In this document: piece by piece, positions 54,365 to 62,874 of the stretch | How the letters are laid out: each line of letters begins with the position of its first letter | Numbering within the stretch: the stretch's first letter is position 1 | DNA from: Thalassospira sp. | Lineage (GTDB): Bacteria; Pseudomonadota; Alphaproteobacteria; Rhodospirillales; Thalassospiraceae | NCBI RefSeq assembly: GCF_030690045.1 | Contig: NZ_JAUYHK010000005.1 | Span: 124,001 to 188,000, forward strand | Direction of reading: 5' to 3' | DNA: 64,000 nucleotides | Notes under the pieces: generated by a model | Database searches by the model: none | The model's input: the letters and a program-made list of their open reading frames with translations, nothing else | What the model was told of the DNA's origin: nothing | Translations under genes and position numbers: made by a program

Positions 54365-54498
54365 ACCAAGCATCCCACCCCATTGGATAGGAGATATCGG
54401 AAAACAACTCCCGTATTCTAAGGTCCGATTATCGCCGCCAGGCGATTCTCCCACTCCCATTCTCACCCCGCCCTGCTTGCAGGGTCGGGGCTTTTTTT
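54365..54498 (+). ncRNA. Candidate small RNA upstream of the SPINDLY-like gene
   Basis: A strong orphan terminator (CCCCG-CCCTG/CAGGG-T-CGGGG, T-run of seven) ends at 54498, yet the only upstream gene is on the other strand. Before it are a hairpin ATCGCC-N4-GGCGAT (54431-54446) and an unpaired pyrimidine-rich stretch with two CTCCCA blocks. A weak promoter (TTGACG-N17-CCTACA, 54330-54358) would start a transcript of about 130 bases. No matching RNA family recognised. Confidence 0.4.
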
Positions 54499-54591
54499 GT
54501 GTGGCCTGCATACCGATAACTGCAAATTCCTGCTTTATTTATGCTACGTTATCCCTGACAAGAAAGAATGATCTTTAAGGTAAGCGAAGCC

Positions 54592-56679
54592 ATGACGCCC
54601 GAAATATCGACGCTGCTGCGGCGGGGTCTTGCCGCCCATGAAGGCAATCGTCCGGCCGAGGCCGAACAGATTTATCGCCGCGTCCTTGTTCTTGCCCCCC
54701 GTCATCCCGAAGCCGAACATCTGCTGGCGACCATTCTGACCCGTAATGGAGAACCGCGCGAGGCGCTGGAACTGTTTGAAAGCTGCCTGCCGCGCATGGG
54801 GGCCAATCCGGCCGCAAGGTGCAATTATGCCATTGCGCTGGAGGCCGTCGGCCAGACCGACAAGGCGCTCGACGAATTCCGGCTGGCGATCAGTTATCAC
54901 GGCGATTTCCCCACCGCGCTGTTTCATCTGGCCCGGCTGGAAAAGGCACGCGGCAATTACGGCCAGACGGTTGATTTGCTGGGGCGGCTTTTGAATTTGC
55001 ACAAGGCCGATCATGCGGCCTTTTTGCTGTTTGCCGAAGCCTTGCATGCACTGGGCCAGACAGAAGCCGCCCTGAAAGCCTTTGACAGTGCCGCAGAAGC
55101 CGCACGGCTTGAGGCCGACAAGGTTAATGCGGTGGGCGAGGCCCTGTTGAGGTTGCGCTATTTGCCTCAGGCCCAAAACCTGTTTCAACGCGCCATCAGC
55201 CTCCAGCCAACCCATGTTACCGCCCTGATCAATCTGGCCGTCTGCCTGATGCATCAGGGCCAATCGGGCAAGGCGGTTGCCCTGCTGCGCGCGGCACAAT
55301 CGATTGCGCCCAACCTGCCGGAAATTGACGCCCATATGGCCGATATCCTGATTACCACCGGGCAGGTGGCCGAAGGAACCGATCTTTTGGCCGGGCTGGT
55401 CGAACAACATCCGTTGCGGGCAGATTTGCATCGCAAGCTGATAGCAGCCCTGCTTTACCGACCGGAATTTGATGGTCCGAAATATCTTAAACAGGCCAGA
55501 TTATGGGCGCGCAGCCATTTACAGCCTCACCAGCCCGCAAAATTCATCCATAACAACCATCCGGACCGGCGGTTGCGCATTGGCTGGGTATCGCCGCATT
55601 TTTACGATCATCCGATGCGCAATCTTTTGATGGATATGATCCGCCATCTGAACCGCAACGAGGTTGAACTTTATTTTTATGCCGCCGTGTCTCGCCCCGA
55701 TGATGTCACCCGGCAATGGCAGGCTATCGCCGATGGCTGGCGCGATATTTACAATCACCCCGCCGATCAGATTGCGGACCGCATCCGCCGCGACAAAATC
55801 GATATCCTGATGGATCTGGGCGGTTATGACGATGAACAGCCGCTGGCGGTATTCGGATTGCGACCGGCCCCGATTCAGGCCAGCCTGTCGCGGGCCTCGA
55901 CCGGCATTTCACAAATGGATTATATCATCACCCATGCGATGGGCCTGCCCGATGGGGCAGCGGAAAACCGCCTGTATGGCGAAAGCGTTTATCGTCTGGC
56001 GAATTCCTGTTTTGGCTATACCAGTCATGATGAAGACCGGTCGATTGCCCCGCTACCCGGCATGATCAACGGATACATCACCTTTGGCAGTTTTGCCCGA
56101 CTGGCGAAAATCAGCGATGCGATCCTGAATTGCTGGGCGCGAATCATGAACCGGGTGCCCGACAGCCGCCTGATCGTCAAGGCGGCCGGGCTGGATGACA
56201 CATATTGCCGCCGTCATTTTCTGGACCGCGCCCGTCAGGCCGGGTTGAACCCCGACCGGATGGAATGCTTCGGCCATCTTCCGCGTGACCGACATCTTGC
56301 GCTGTATGGCCGGATCGACATCGCGCTGGACAGCTTCCCGCATAGCGGGGCGATGACCAATTGCGAATTTTTATGGCATGGCGTGCCTTGCATCACCCTT
56401 GCCGGGCAGGGACAGCATGCCCGCACCGGGGCGTTCGTCTTGCATGATATCGGGCTGGATGCGCTGATTGCCAATACACCGGCCGGATATGTGGACAAGG
56501 CGGTATTGCTGACCGGGGATATTGACGGATTATCGGCCCTGCGGCGCGGCCTGCGCCAACGCATGGTCAAATCACCCCTGATGAATTATCGCGCCATTGC
56601 CGCCGGATACGAAGAAGCATGGCGCGATATGTGGGCCATCTGGTGCAAAAACCAGAATAATCTGCTTACGCCTGAATAA
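54592..56679 (+). CDS. SPINDLY/OGT-type glycosyltransferase with TPR domain
   Basis: A 695-residue GT41-family protein. Residues 1-290 are about seven TPR units (for example ALDEFRLAISYHGDFPTALF). The catalytic half begins with RLRIGWVSPHFYDHPMRNLL, where the His equals the conserved OGT/SPY His. Then come DILMDLGGYDDEQPL, GLRPAPIQAS, FGSFARLAKISDAILNCW, and the donor-binding block DIALDSFPHSGAMTNCEFLW followed by GVPCITLAGQ. Eukaryotic homologues attach O-GlcNAc or O-fucose to Ser/Thr. No signal peptide, so cytoplasmic. The ATG at MTPEIS follows AAGG; an ATG eight codons earlier is possible. Its last 14 bases overlap the HAD gene on the other strand. Confidence 0.87.
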   Translation: MTPEISTLLRRGLAAHEGNRPAEAEQIYRRVLVLAPRHPEAEHLLATILTRNGEPREALELFESCLPRMGANPAARCNYAIALEAVGQTDKALDEFRLAISYHGDFPTALFHLARLEKARGNYGQTVDLLGRLLNLHKADHAAFLLFAEALHALGQTEAALKAFDSAAEAARLEADKVNAVGEALLRLRYLPQAQNLFQRAISLQPTHVTALINLAVCLMHQGQSGKAVALLRAAQSIAPNLPEIDAHMADILITTGQVAEGTDLLAGLVEQHPLRADLHRKLIAALLYRPEFDGPKYLKQARLWARSHLQPHQPAKFIHNNHPDRRLRIGWVSPHFYDHPMRNLLMDMIRHLNRNEVELYFYAAVSRPDDVTRQWQAIADGWRDIYNHPADQIADRIRRDKIDILMDLGGYDDEQPLAVFGLRPAPIQASLSRASTGISQMDYIITHAMGLPDGAAENRLYGESVYRLANSCFGYTSHDEDRSIAPLPGMINGYITFGSFARLAKISDAILNCWARIMNRVPDSRLIVKAAGLDDTYCRRHFLDRARQAGLNPDRMECFGHLPRDRHLALYGRIDIALDSFPHSGAMTNCEFLWHGVPCITLAGQGQHARTGAFVLHDIGLDALIANTPAGYVDKAVLLTGDIDGLSALRRGLRQRMVKSPLMNYRAIAAGYEEAWRDMWAIWCKNQNNLLTPE

Positions 56680-57310
56680 ATCCATCGGCAAACAGCCGGT
56701 CCACCGCCGCGGCCAGATCATCGGCAACAAACCGGGCCTGTGCGGCGCCGGGCAAATTGGCCTCGACCGCACCATGCCCGGTACGGACCATCACCCCGTG
56801 CGCCCCGGCATTTCGGGCGGCTTCCAGATCGCTGATTTTATCGCCGATAAAAATGCTGTCTTGCAGATTGATGGCAAATTCCTGGGCGGCGGCGTGCAAC
56901 ATTGCCGGTCCCGGCTTGCGGCACGGGCTGTCTATGTCATAGGGATCAAGGCCATCGGGATGATAGGGCGAATAATAAATCCCCTGAAGGGTCGCATCTT
57001 CTGTGGCCAGCATCCCGATCAGGGCTTCGTGCAGATCGCGCAGACCGTCTTCGGACAGCATGCCGCGCGCCACACCGGACTGGTTGGTGATAATAATCAC
57101 CGGCACCCCGGCATCGTTCAGCCGGGCAATTGCCGCAGCCGTGCCGGGAATCAGGGCCAGATCCTCGACCTTTGACAGATAATCGACTTCTTCATTGACC
57201 ACACCATCACGATCCAGAAACACTGCTGGCAATGGATGGCGCAAATCGCGCCAGCGCGGGGCCGGATCGATAAAATGGCGGCGTACAAAGGAATAATCGG
57301 TTTCGGTCAT
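56666..57310 (-). CDS. HAD-IIIA family phosphatase (GmhB/HisB-N-like)
   Basis: A 214-residue phosphatase. Motif I is AVFLDRDGVVNEEV, motif II IIITNQSGV, the CRKPGPAML block carries the motif III Lys, and motif IV is FIGDKISDLEAA. This is the D-glycero-D-manno-heptose 1,7-bisphosphate phosphatase group. The usual zinc-binding Cys/His loop between motifs II and III is mostly lost: only one Cys and one His remain in YYSPYHPDGLDPYDIDSPCR. Substrate therefore uncertain. A longer frame upstream is ignored since GmhB-like proteins start close to MTETDY. Confidence 0.85.
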   Translation of the reverse strand: MTETDYSFVRRHFIDPAPRWRDLRHPLPAVFLDRDGVVNEEVDYLSKVEDLALIPGTAAAIARLNDAGVPVIIITNQSGVARGMLSEDGLRDLHEALIGMLATEDATLQGIYYSPYHPDGLDPYDIDSPCRKPGPAMLHAAAQEFAINLQDSIFIGDKISDLEAARNAGAHGVMVRTGHGAVEANLPGAAQARFVADDLAAAVDRLFADGFIQA

Positions 57311-57533
57311 TTGATGGCCTGCCCTGTTATTTACACTCTCCTCAAAATGGCCTTGTCCCCCGGCCACGGCAAGCCTGCAATTATCAAACACCCGAAAAAA
57401 TCGTTTCGCTTTGCCATAACACCTCCTCCCCCGACAGAAAATTGCAAAATGGTATTACCATTATTCACTTGTCTTGGCGGCGCACCTCATGACAATTTCG
57501 CAAGGACCAATCTTGCCGTGGGGATGACACATC

Positions 57534-58409
57534 ATGTTTGCCGATATTTTTGCCATTCTGGCCCCTGTTTTTATCACGACGGGGCTGGGTTTTTTCTGGG
57601 CGCGGGCGGGCAAACATTTTGATACCTCGCTGGTGACCTCCATCGTCACCTATTTCAGCACCCCCTGCCTGACCTTTGCCGCTCTGGCCTCGGTCGAACT
57701 GGCGGGCGGGACATTGTTATCGATGGGGACAGCGGCGGTGGCGGCCAATATTGCCTTTGTGCTGATTGGCTGGCCTATTTTGAAAATCTTCAAATTGTCG
57801 CCGCGCACCTACCTGCAATCCCTGACCTGGCCGAATGTCGGCAATGTCGGATTGCCTCTGTGCATGCTGGCCTATGGGCCCGAGGGGCTGGCGCTGGCCG
57901 TGGCGTTTTTTGCCGCCTATATCGTGTTGCAACTGACCGTCGGGGTGGCGTTTGTCGCCGGGACCTTTACCCTGAAATCCCTGATCCAGATGCCGATCAT
58001 TCCCGCCACCCTGATTGCCGCCGGGTTTCTCGCCACCGATACCACGGTGCCGGTCTGGCTTTACAACACCACCAATCTGATCGGGCAACTGACGATTCCG
58101 TTGATGTTGTTCACGCTTGGCGTCTCGCTGGCGCGGCTCAAACCGGTCAGTCTGGCCCGCAGCACCGCCCTTGCCGTCTTGCGGCTGGCGATGGGATTTG
58201 GGGTTGGCGTCGGAATTTCGGCGATCATGGGTCTGACCGGGATTGAACGCGGCGTTGTCATTTTACAATGCACCATGCCGGTTGCGGTGTTCTGTTACCT
58301 GTTTGCGCAGCTTTACAACCGCGAACCCGAAGAAGTGGCCGGCATTGTCATTGCCTCAAGCTTCCTTGCCGCCGTGATTCTGCCGGGGTTGCTGTGGTAT
58401 GTGCTGTGA
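57534..58409 (+). CDS. AEC family transporter (auxin efflux carrier superfamily)
   Basis: A 291-residue inner-membrane protein with about ten helices. Landmarks are ILAPVFITTGLGFFWARAG, WPNVGNVGLPLCMLAYGPEG and MPVAVFCYLFAQLYNREPEE, matching the bacterial malonate/organic acid carriers of the AEC family. Probably secondary transport of carboxylates; direction unknown. The start is at ATG with a weak ribosome binding site. Confidence 0.87.
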   Translation: MFADIFAILAPVFITTGLGFFWARAGKHFDTSLVTSIVTYFSTPCLTFAALASVELAGGTLLSMGTAAVAANIAFVLIGWPILKIFKLSPRTYLQSLTWPNVGNVGLPLCMLAYGPEGLALAVAFFAAYIVLQLTVGVAFVAGTFTLKSLIQMPIIPATLIAAGFLATDTTVPVWLYNTTNLIGQLTIPLMLFTLGVSLARLKPVSLARSTALAVLRLAMGFGVGVGISAIMGLTGIERGVVILQCTMPVAVFCYLFAQLYNREPEEVAGIVIASSFLAAVILPGLLWYVL

Positions 58410-58439
58410 AGCATATGGCGAAACAAACAGGCGTGATTC

Positions 58440-58976
58440 TCAGTTCCAGCCCATTTTTTCAAAATCATCGCGCCGAAACACCGCATCGCAATCCAGATAA
58501 TATTCGTCAAGCTGCGGCGGTTTGACAGATGTGCCGGACAGCATCGCATGTACCTGTCCGCGATGATGGGTTTGATGAACAAACAGATGCGACAGGGTGG
58601 CGGCAACGGTTTCATGCACAATGTTGCCGTCGCCGCGCTCAATCGCAATCTGGCGGGTGGCATCCACATCTCTCAGGCCTTGGCAAAACGCCATGATGCG
58701 ATCATCCTGATCGCGTTGGGCGGCGGAAAGCTGGACGACATCATCGAACGGGTTTTCAATTTCAAAAACCGAATATCCCCGCCCCTGCCCGGTCAGGGCG
58801 TCAAAATAATACCAGTCCACCGTCAGCATATGATTGAGTGTTTGCAGGATGCCCGGAAAAAACGAGGTGCGCGGTGCGATCAGTTCAGCATGGGAAAGCT
58901 GCTGGCATGCCGCCAAAAGCCGGTAATTGGACCATGCATTGTTACGCGCCTGATCATAAAATGATGTGCCGGGCAT
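58440..58976 (-). CDS. DinB family protein
   Basis: A 178-residue four-helix-bundle protein of the DinB/YfiT superfamily. The metal triad is His49 in TLNHMLTVDWYYFDAL plus two His in LFVHQTHHRGQVHAML. Some members are thiol transferases (bacillithiol or mycothiol), but most are uncharacterised. It converges on the AEC gene. Confidence 0.88.
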   Translation of the reverse strand: MPGTSFYDQARNNAWSNYRLLAACQQLSHAELIAPRTSFFPGILQTLNHMLTVDWYYFDALTGQGRGYSVFEIENPFDDVVQLSAAQRDQDDRIMAFCQGLRDVDATRQIAIERGDGNIVHETVAATLSHLFVHQTHHRGQVHAMLSGTSVKPPQLDEYYLDCDAVFRRDDFEKMGWN

Positions 58977-59082
58977 GGGCTTCTCCGCTTGCGGTCATCG
59001 GGTAAAACGGTCCAAAATCAGGGCCAACTGTCCCATCGGGTTCAGGATCGGTTTGATCCACCATTTTGCCAGAAATGCAGCC

Positions 59083-59436
59083 ATGACCGAAACACCAAAA
59101 CTCATCCCCCGCCTGCGCCTGAAACTGGGTGATCAAATCGCCCTTGGGCCGGGCAAGGCGGATTTGCTGGACGGCATCGCCCGCACCGGGTCGATTGCCG
59201 CCGCCGGGCGCGAGATGGGGGTCAGTTACAAACGCGCATGGTTGCTGATCGAGGCGATGAATGCCTGTTTTGGCGCACCCGTGATCGAAACCCGCAAGGG
59301 CGGCAAAACCGGCGGCGGGGCGGGTCTGACCGAACTGGGCACCGAAATCCTTGCCCGCTATCGAAATATTGAAACCATTCTGGAAAATCAGGCTGCGGCT
59401 GAAATCGCCGCCTTGCAGGACCTGATCGCCCCCTGA
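59083..59436 (+). CDS. ModE-type winged-helix regulator without TOBE domain
   Basis: A 117-residue protein equal to the N-terminal DNA-binding half of ModE. RLRLKLGDQIALGPGKADLL is followed by the HTH IARTGSIAAAGREMGVSYKR and LIEAMNACFGAPVIETRKGG. The molybdate-binding di-MOP domain of E. coli ModE is absent. It is the first gene before modABC, so it probably represses molybdate uptake, but sensing must be indirect or use a separate domain. The frame is open 39 codons upstream, but this ATG matches the family start. Confidence 0.85.
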   Translation: MTETPKLIPRLRLKLGDQIALGPGKADLLDGIARTGSIAAAGREMGVSYKRAWLLIEAMNACFGAPVIETRKGGKTGGGAGLTELGTEILARYRNIETILENQAAAEIAALQDLIAP

Positions 59437-59475
59437 CATGTCGCGCAAAACCATTGACTTTGACAATCCGGCAAG

Positions 59476-59499
59476 CGATAGGTTTATTCATACATATCG
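59476..59499. promoter_or_regulatory. Candidate ModE box upstream of modA
   Basis: CGATA-N14-TATCG is a dyad with an AT-rich centre (TTTATTCATACA), similar in shape to ModE operators. It ends 13 bases before the preferred modA start, which supports a promoter here and that start. Confidence 0.45.
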
Positions 59500-59512
59500 A
59501 TTGGGATTTACG

Positions 59513-60295
59513 ATGATGCGATTGCGCCCCCGCCTCATACTGGCGATCCTGCTTCTGACCGGGTTGCTGAATGCACGGCAATCGATGGCACAGGAAGATG
59601 TCCCGTCAATTGCCGCGGCGGCGTCCATCCAGTTTGCCCTGACAGAAACGATCCAGGCCTTTCACGATCAGACCGGCCGTGTTGTGCAGGCGACATACGG
59701 ATCATCTGGCAATTTTGTCCGCCAAATCCGGCAAGGTGCGCCGTTTGAGATGTTTTTATCTGCTGATGAGAAATTCGTGCTGGATCTGGCCGCAGATGGC
59801 CTGTCCCAAAACGACGGCGATGTTTATGCCACCGGGCGTCTTGTGATCATGGTGCCGCATGGATCGCCCCTTGTCGCCGATGGCACGCTTGAAGATGTGC
59901 GCGCCGCCCTTGCCGACGGGCGACTTGGTCGTTTTGCCATTGCCAATCCCGAACATGCTCCTTATGGCGCACGCGCCAAAGAGGTCCTCAGCCATGCCGG
60001 GTTGTGGGATGCCCTTCAGGACAGGCTGGTTTTTGGCGAAAACATTGCCCAGACGGCCCAATTTGCGACATCGGGCAATGCCGAAGGTGGATTGATTGCC
60101 TATTCCCTTGCCCTGTCGCCAACGGTTGCCCCACTTGGCACCTTTCAGCTTATCGCGGAATCGTGGCATACCCCGTTGCGGCAACGCATGGTGTTGCTGA
60201 AAGACGCAGGCGAAACCGCGCAGATATTCTATGATTTTGTCAAATCGCCTGCGGGGCAGGCAATTCTGGCAAAACATGGCTTTGCCGCGCCCTAA
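59513..60295 (+). CDS. modA: Molybdate ABC transporter substrate-binding protein
   Basis: A 260-residue periplasmic protein. Signal peptide about residues 1-26 (RPRLILAILLLTGLLNARQS then MAQ). AAAASIQFALTETIQAFHDQ, YGSSGNFVRQIRQGAPFEMF and LSADEKF are ModA signatures, and the oxyanion-binding Ser residues are in AAAS and GSSG. An in-frame ATG 25 codons upstream directly follows the regulator's stop, but it would bury the signal peptide. Confidence 0.92.
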   Translation: MMRLRPRLILAILLLTGLLNARQSMAQEDVPSIAAAASIQFALTETIQAFHDQTGRVVQATYGSSGNFVRQIRQGAPFEMFLSADEKFVLDLAADGLSQNDGDVYATGRLVIMVPHGSPLVADGTLEDVRAALADGRLGRFAIANPEHAPYGARAKEVLSHAGLWDALQDRLVFGENIAQTAQFATSGNAEGGLIAYSLALSPTVAPLGTFQLIAESWHTPLRQRMVLLKDAGETAQIFYDFVKSPAGQAILAKHGFAAP

Positions 60296-60313
60296 GATCG
60301 GGAACCGGACAAT

Positions 60314-60982
60314 ATGGATTGGCAAGCACTTTGGCTGTCGCTGCGCCTTGGGGGAATGACCGTCGTCATCCTCATGCCGATTGCCATCCTTGTCGGGCGC
60401 TGGCTTGCCGTCACCCCGATCCGGGGCAAGGGAGCGCTGGAGGCAGTGTTGGCTCTGCCGCTGGTTCTGCCGCCCACGGTATTCGGGTTTTACCTGCTGG
60501 TCGCATTCGGGCAGACCAACTGGGTCGGGCAGACATGGCGGGTGATTTTCGGATCGTCGCTGGTCTTTTCGTTTGAAGGTATTCTGATCGCATCCATCAT
60601 CGTCAATATTCCCTTTGCGGTGCAGCCGGTGCAGCGGGCCTTCGAGGCCATCGGTCCCGAATTGCGCGAGGCGGCGCAAAGTTGCGGCCTGTCTTTCTGG
60701 CGCGGCCTGTGGCGGATTGAATTGCCGCTGGCATGGCCGGGAATTTTGACCGGCATGGTCTTGACCTTTGCCCATACTCTGGGCGAATTTGGCGTGGTTT
60801 TGATGGTGGGCGGGTCGATCCCCGGCGAAACCAAAACCGTCGCCATTGCCATTTATGACCGGGTGCAGGCCTTTGATGATCAGGGGGCCGCAATCATGTC
60901 GGCTGTGTTGCTGGTTATTTCACTGGCAACGATTGCCCTGACTTTTATTCTGACACGACGGCTGGGGCGGCGATATGACTGA
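60314..60982 (+). CDS. modB: Molybdate ABC transporter permease
   Basis: A 222-residue permease with five to six helices, standard for ModB. The LALPLVLPPTVFGFYLLVAF block and the EAA loop ELREAAQSCGLSFWRGLWRI are diagnostic, as is AHTLGEFGVVLMVGGSIPGE. Its last eight bases overlap modC. Confidence 0.94.
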   Translation: MDWQALWLSLRLGGMTVVILMPIAILVGRWLAVTPIRGKGALEAVLALPLVLPPTVFGFYLLVAFGQTNWVGQTWRVIFGSSLVFSFEGILIASIIVNIPFAVQPVQRAFEAIGPELREAAQSCGLSFWRGLWRIELPLAWPGILTGMVLTFAHTLGEFGVVLMVGGSIPGETKTVAIAIYDRVQAFDDQGAAIMSAVLLVISLATIALTFILTRRLGRRYD

Positions 60983-62045
60983 TCATGCTGATCATGCCCC
61001 CGGCCTGTCGGTTTCCCTACGGGAAAACGCCCCCATTCCGCTGGATCTGGCCTTTTCGGTCCGCCCCGGCGAGGTTTTCGCCCTTGTCGGCCCGTCAGGC
61101 AGTGGCAAATCCACGACCCTGCGCAGCATTGCCGGGCTGTATCGTCCGCAATCGGGCAGAATCACATCCGCGAATGATTGCTGGCTTGATACCGCGTCAA
61201 AACACTATGTTGCGGCCAATCGGCGGCGGATCGGGCTGGTGTTTCAATCCTATGCCCTGTTTCCCCATCTTGATGCCCTTGCCAATGTGACCGAGGCAAT
61301 GGGCGACCGTCCGCGTTCCGAACGCCATGATGCCGCGATGGCCCTGTTGGCGCGGGTCCATCTGGACGGGCTGGAAAACCGCCTGCCCCGGCAAATTTCA
61401 GGCGGGCAACAACAACGGGTGGCGGTGGCCCGTGCCCTTGCCCGGCGACCCGATGTGCTGTTGCTGGACGAACCCTTTGCCGCTGTGGATCGCATGACAC
61501 GCACCAGTCTGCAACGCGAACTGATTGGCCTGCGGGCCGATCTTGACATGCCGGTGGTTCTGGTCACCCATGATCTGGACGAAGCCGCCCGGCTGGCCGA
61601 CCGCATCGGGGTGCTGGTGGCGGGAAAATTATTGCAGACCGGAAATGTAGCCGATGTGATGCAACACCCCGTCTGCCCGACCGTGGCGCGGATTATTGGC
61701 CTGCCCAATATTTTGACCGGGATTGTCACACAGACCGCCGATGGCATCGACTGGAACGGTCAGATTTTACATACCGATGCCATCCTGCCCCTACCGGGCA
61801 CGAATATTTCTTTTTGCCTGCGGCCTGATGCACTGGATATTGACCCCAAAGGCACAATCCCCGTCACCATCATGGAACGGACGGTTTTGGGGGCGATTTG
61901 CGAAATCCGCCTTGCGGTGCAGGATGACATTCTGACCCTGCATGTGCCGCTGCGCGATCATGACCGGTCGGACTATGCGCCCGGCACCGTCACAAATCTT
62001 GCCATCCCCGCCCACGCCATTCACGTCATGGCAAACGACGGTTAG
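60975..62045 (+). CDS. modC: Molybdate ABC transporter ATP-binding protein
   Basis: A 356-residue ATPase. Walker A GPSGSGKST (about residues 39-47), Q-loop VFQSYALFP, signature ISGGQQQR and Walker B VLLLDEP. The C-terminal 110 residues form a MOP-like regulatory domain. It completes the molybdate importer and converges on thiD with four bases between stops. Confidence 0.93.
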   Translation: MTDHADHAPGLSVSLRENAPIPLDLAFSVRPGEVFALVGPSGSGKSTTLRSIAGLYRPQSGRITSANDCWLDTASKHYVAANRRRIGLVFQSYALFPHLDALANVTEAMGDRPRSERHDAAMALLARVHLDGLENRLPRQISGGQQQRVAVARALARRPDVLLLDEPFAAVDRMTRTSLQRELIGLRADLDMPVVLVTHDLDEAARLADRIGVLVAGKLLQTGNVADVMQHPVCPTVARIIGLPNILTGIVTQTADGIDWNGQILHTDAILPLPGTNISFCLRPDALDIDPKGTIPVTIMERTVLGAICEIRLAVQDDILTLHVPLRDHDRSDYAPGTVTNLAIPAHAIHVMANDG

Positions 62046-62049
62046 GCGG

Positions 62050-62850
62050 TTATTCGCCCGTCACCGGATGGGCATGATTCAGCGGGCCATTGCCCTTGCC
62101 AAAATTCGGTGCGGTGCGGATCGCCTCGCGGACAAAGGCGCGGGACCGGGCAACGGAATCCGACAGGCTCATACCCTGGGCAAGGCCGGTGGCAATCGCA
62201 CTGGCCAGTGAACAACCCGTACCGTGATTGTTTTCCGACGGAATACGATCATCCTCAAACCCTTCGATCACGCCATCCTTGCGCCACAGAATATCGACGA
62301 TTTTTTCGCCCTCGGCATGTCCACCCTTGACCAGAACCGCCCGCGCCCCCATCGCGCCGATTTTTTCAGCAGCAGCAATCATGTCGGTTTCAGAGGTGAT
62401 TTTAAGTCCCGAAAGCACTTCGGCCTCGGGAATATTGGGGGTCAGAACGGTGGCGCGTGGCACCATCAGCCGGATCAGGCTGTCCACCGCATCTTCGTTC
62501 AATAACCGTGATCCGCTTTGCGAAATCATCACCGGATCAATCACAGCCGGAAGGCCTTTGGCCTTGCCATCCAGCAATTGCGCCACTGCCTCGATCACCG
62601 GAACGCTGTGCAACATGCCGGTCTTGATCGCATCGGCACCGATATCATCAAGCATCAATTCCGCCTGTTGAAGAATAAAGGCCGGATCAATGCCCAAAAC
62701 ACCAAAAACGCCCCGGGTGTTTTGCGCTGTCAGGGCGGTAATCGCCGTCGCGGCATAGCCACCCAGAACCGTGACGGTTTTGATATCGGCCTGAATCCCG
62801 GCCCCGCCGGAACTGTCCGATCCGGCAATGATCAAAACGCGACCTTTCAT
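62050..62850 (-). CDS. thiD: Hydroxymethylpyrimidine/phosphomethylpyrimidine kinase
   Basis: A 266-residue ribokinase-fold kinase of thiamine synthesis, the usual ThiD length. N-terminal VLIIAGSDSSGGAGIQADIK, central VIDPVMISQSGSRLL and TPNIPEAEVLSG, and the active-site loop NNHGTGCSLASAIAT. It starts 24 bases after the glmM stop, probably in one transcript. Confidence 0.94.
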   Translation of the reverse strand: MKGRVLIIAGSDSSGGAGIQADIKTVTVLGGYAATAITALTAQNTRGVFGVLGIDPAFILQQAELMLDDIGADAIKTGMLHSVPVIEAVAQLLDGKAKGLPAVIDPVMISQSGSRLLNEDAVDSLIRLMVPRATVLTPNIPEAEVLSGLKITSETDMIAAAEKIGAMGARAVLVKGGHAEGEKIVDILWRKDGVIEGFEDDRIPSENNHGTGCSLASAIATGLAQGMSLSDSVARSRAFVREAIRTAPNFGKGNGPLNHAHPVTGE

Positions 62851-62874
62851 CGGAATTTCCTTTCAGTCAGAAAA

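Noticed and set aside
62846-62874. TPP riboswitch ahead of thiD
   Set aside because: Only 24 bases separate thiD from glmM, too few for a riboswitch.
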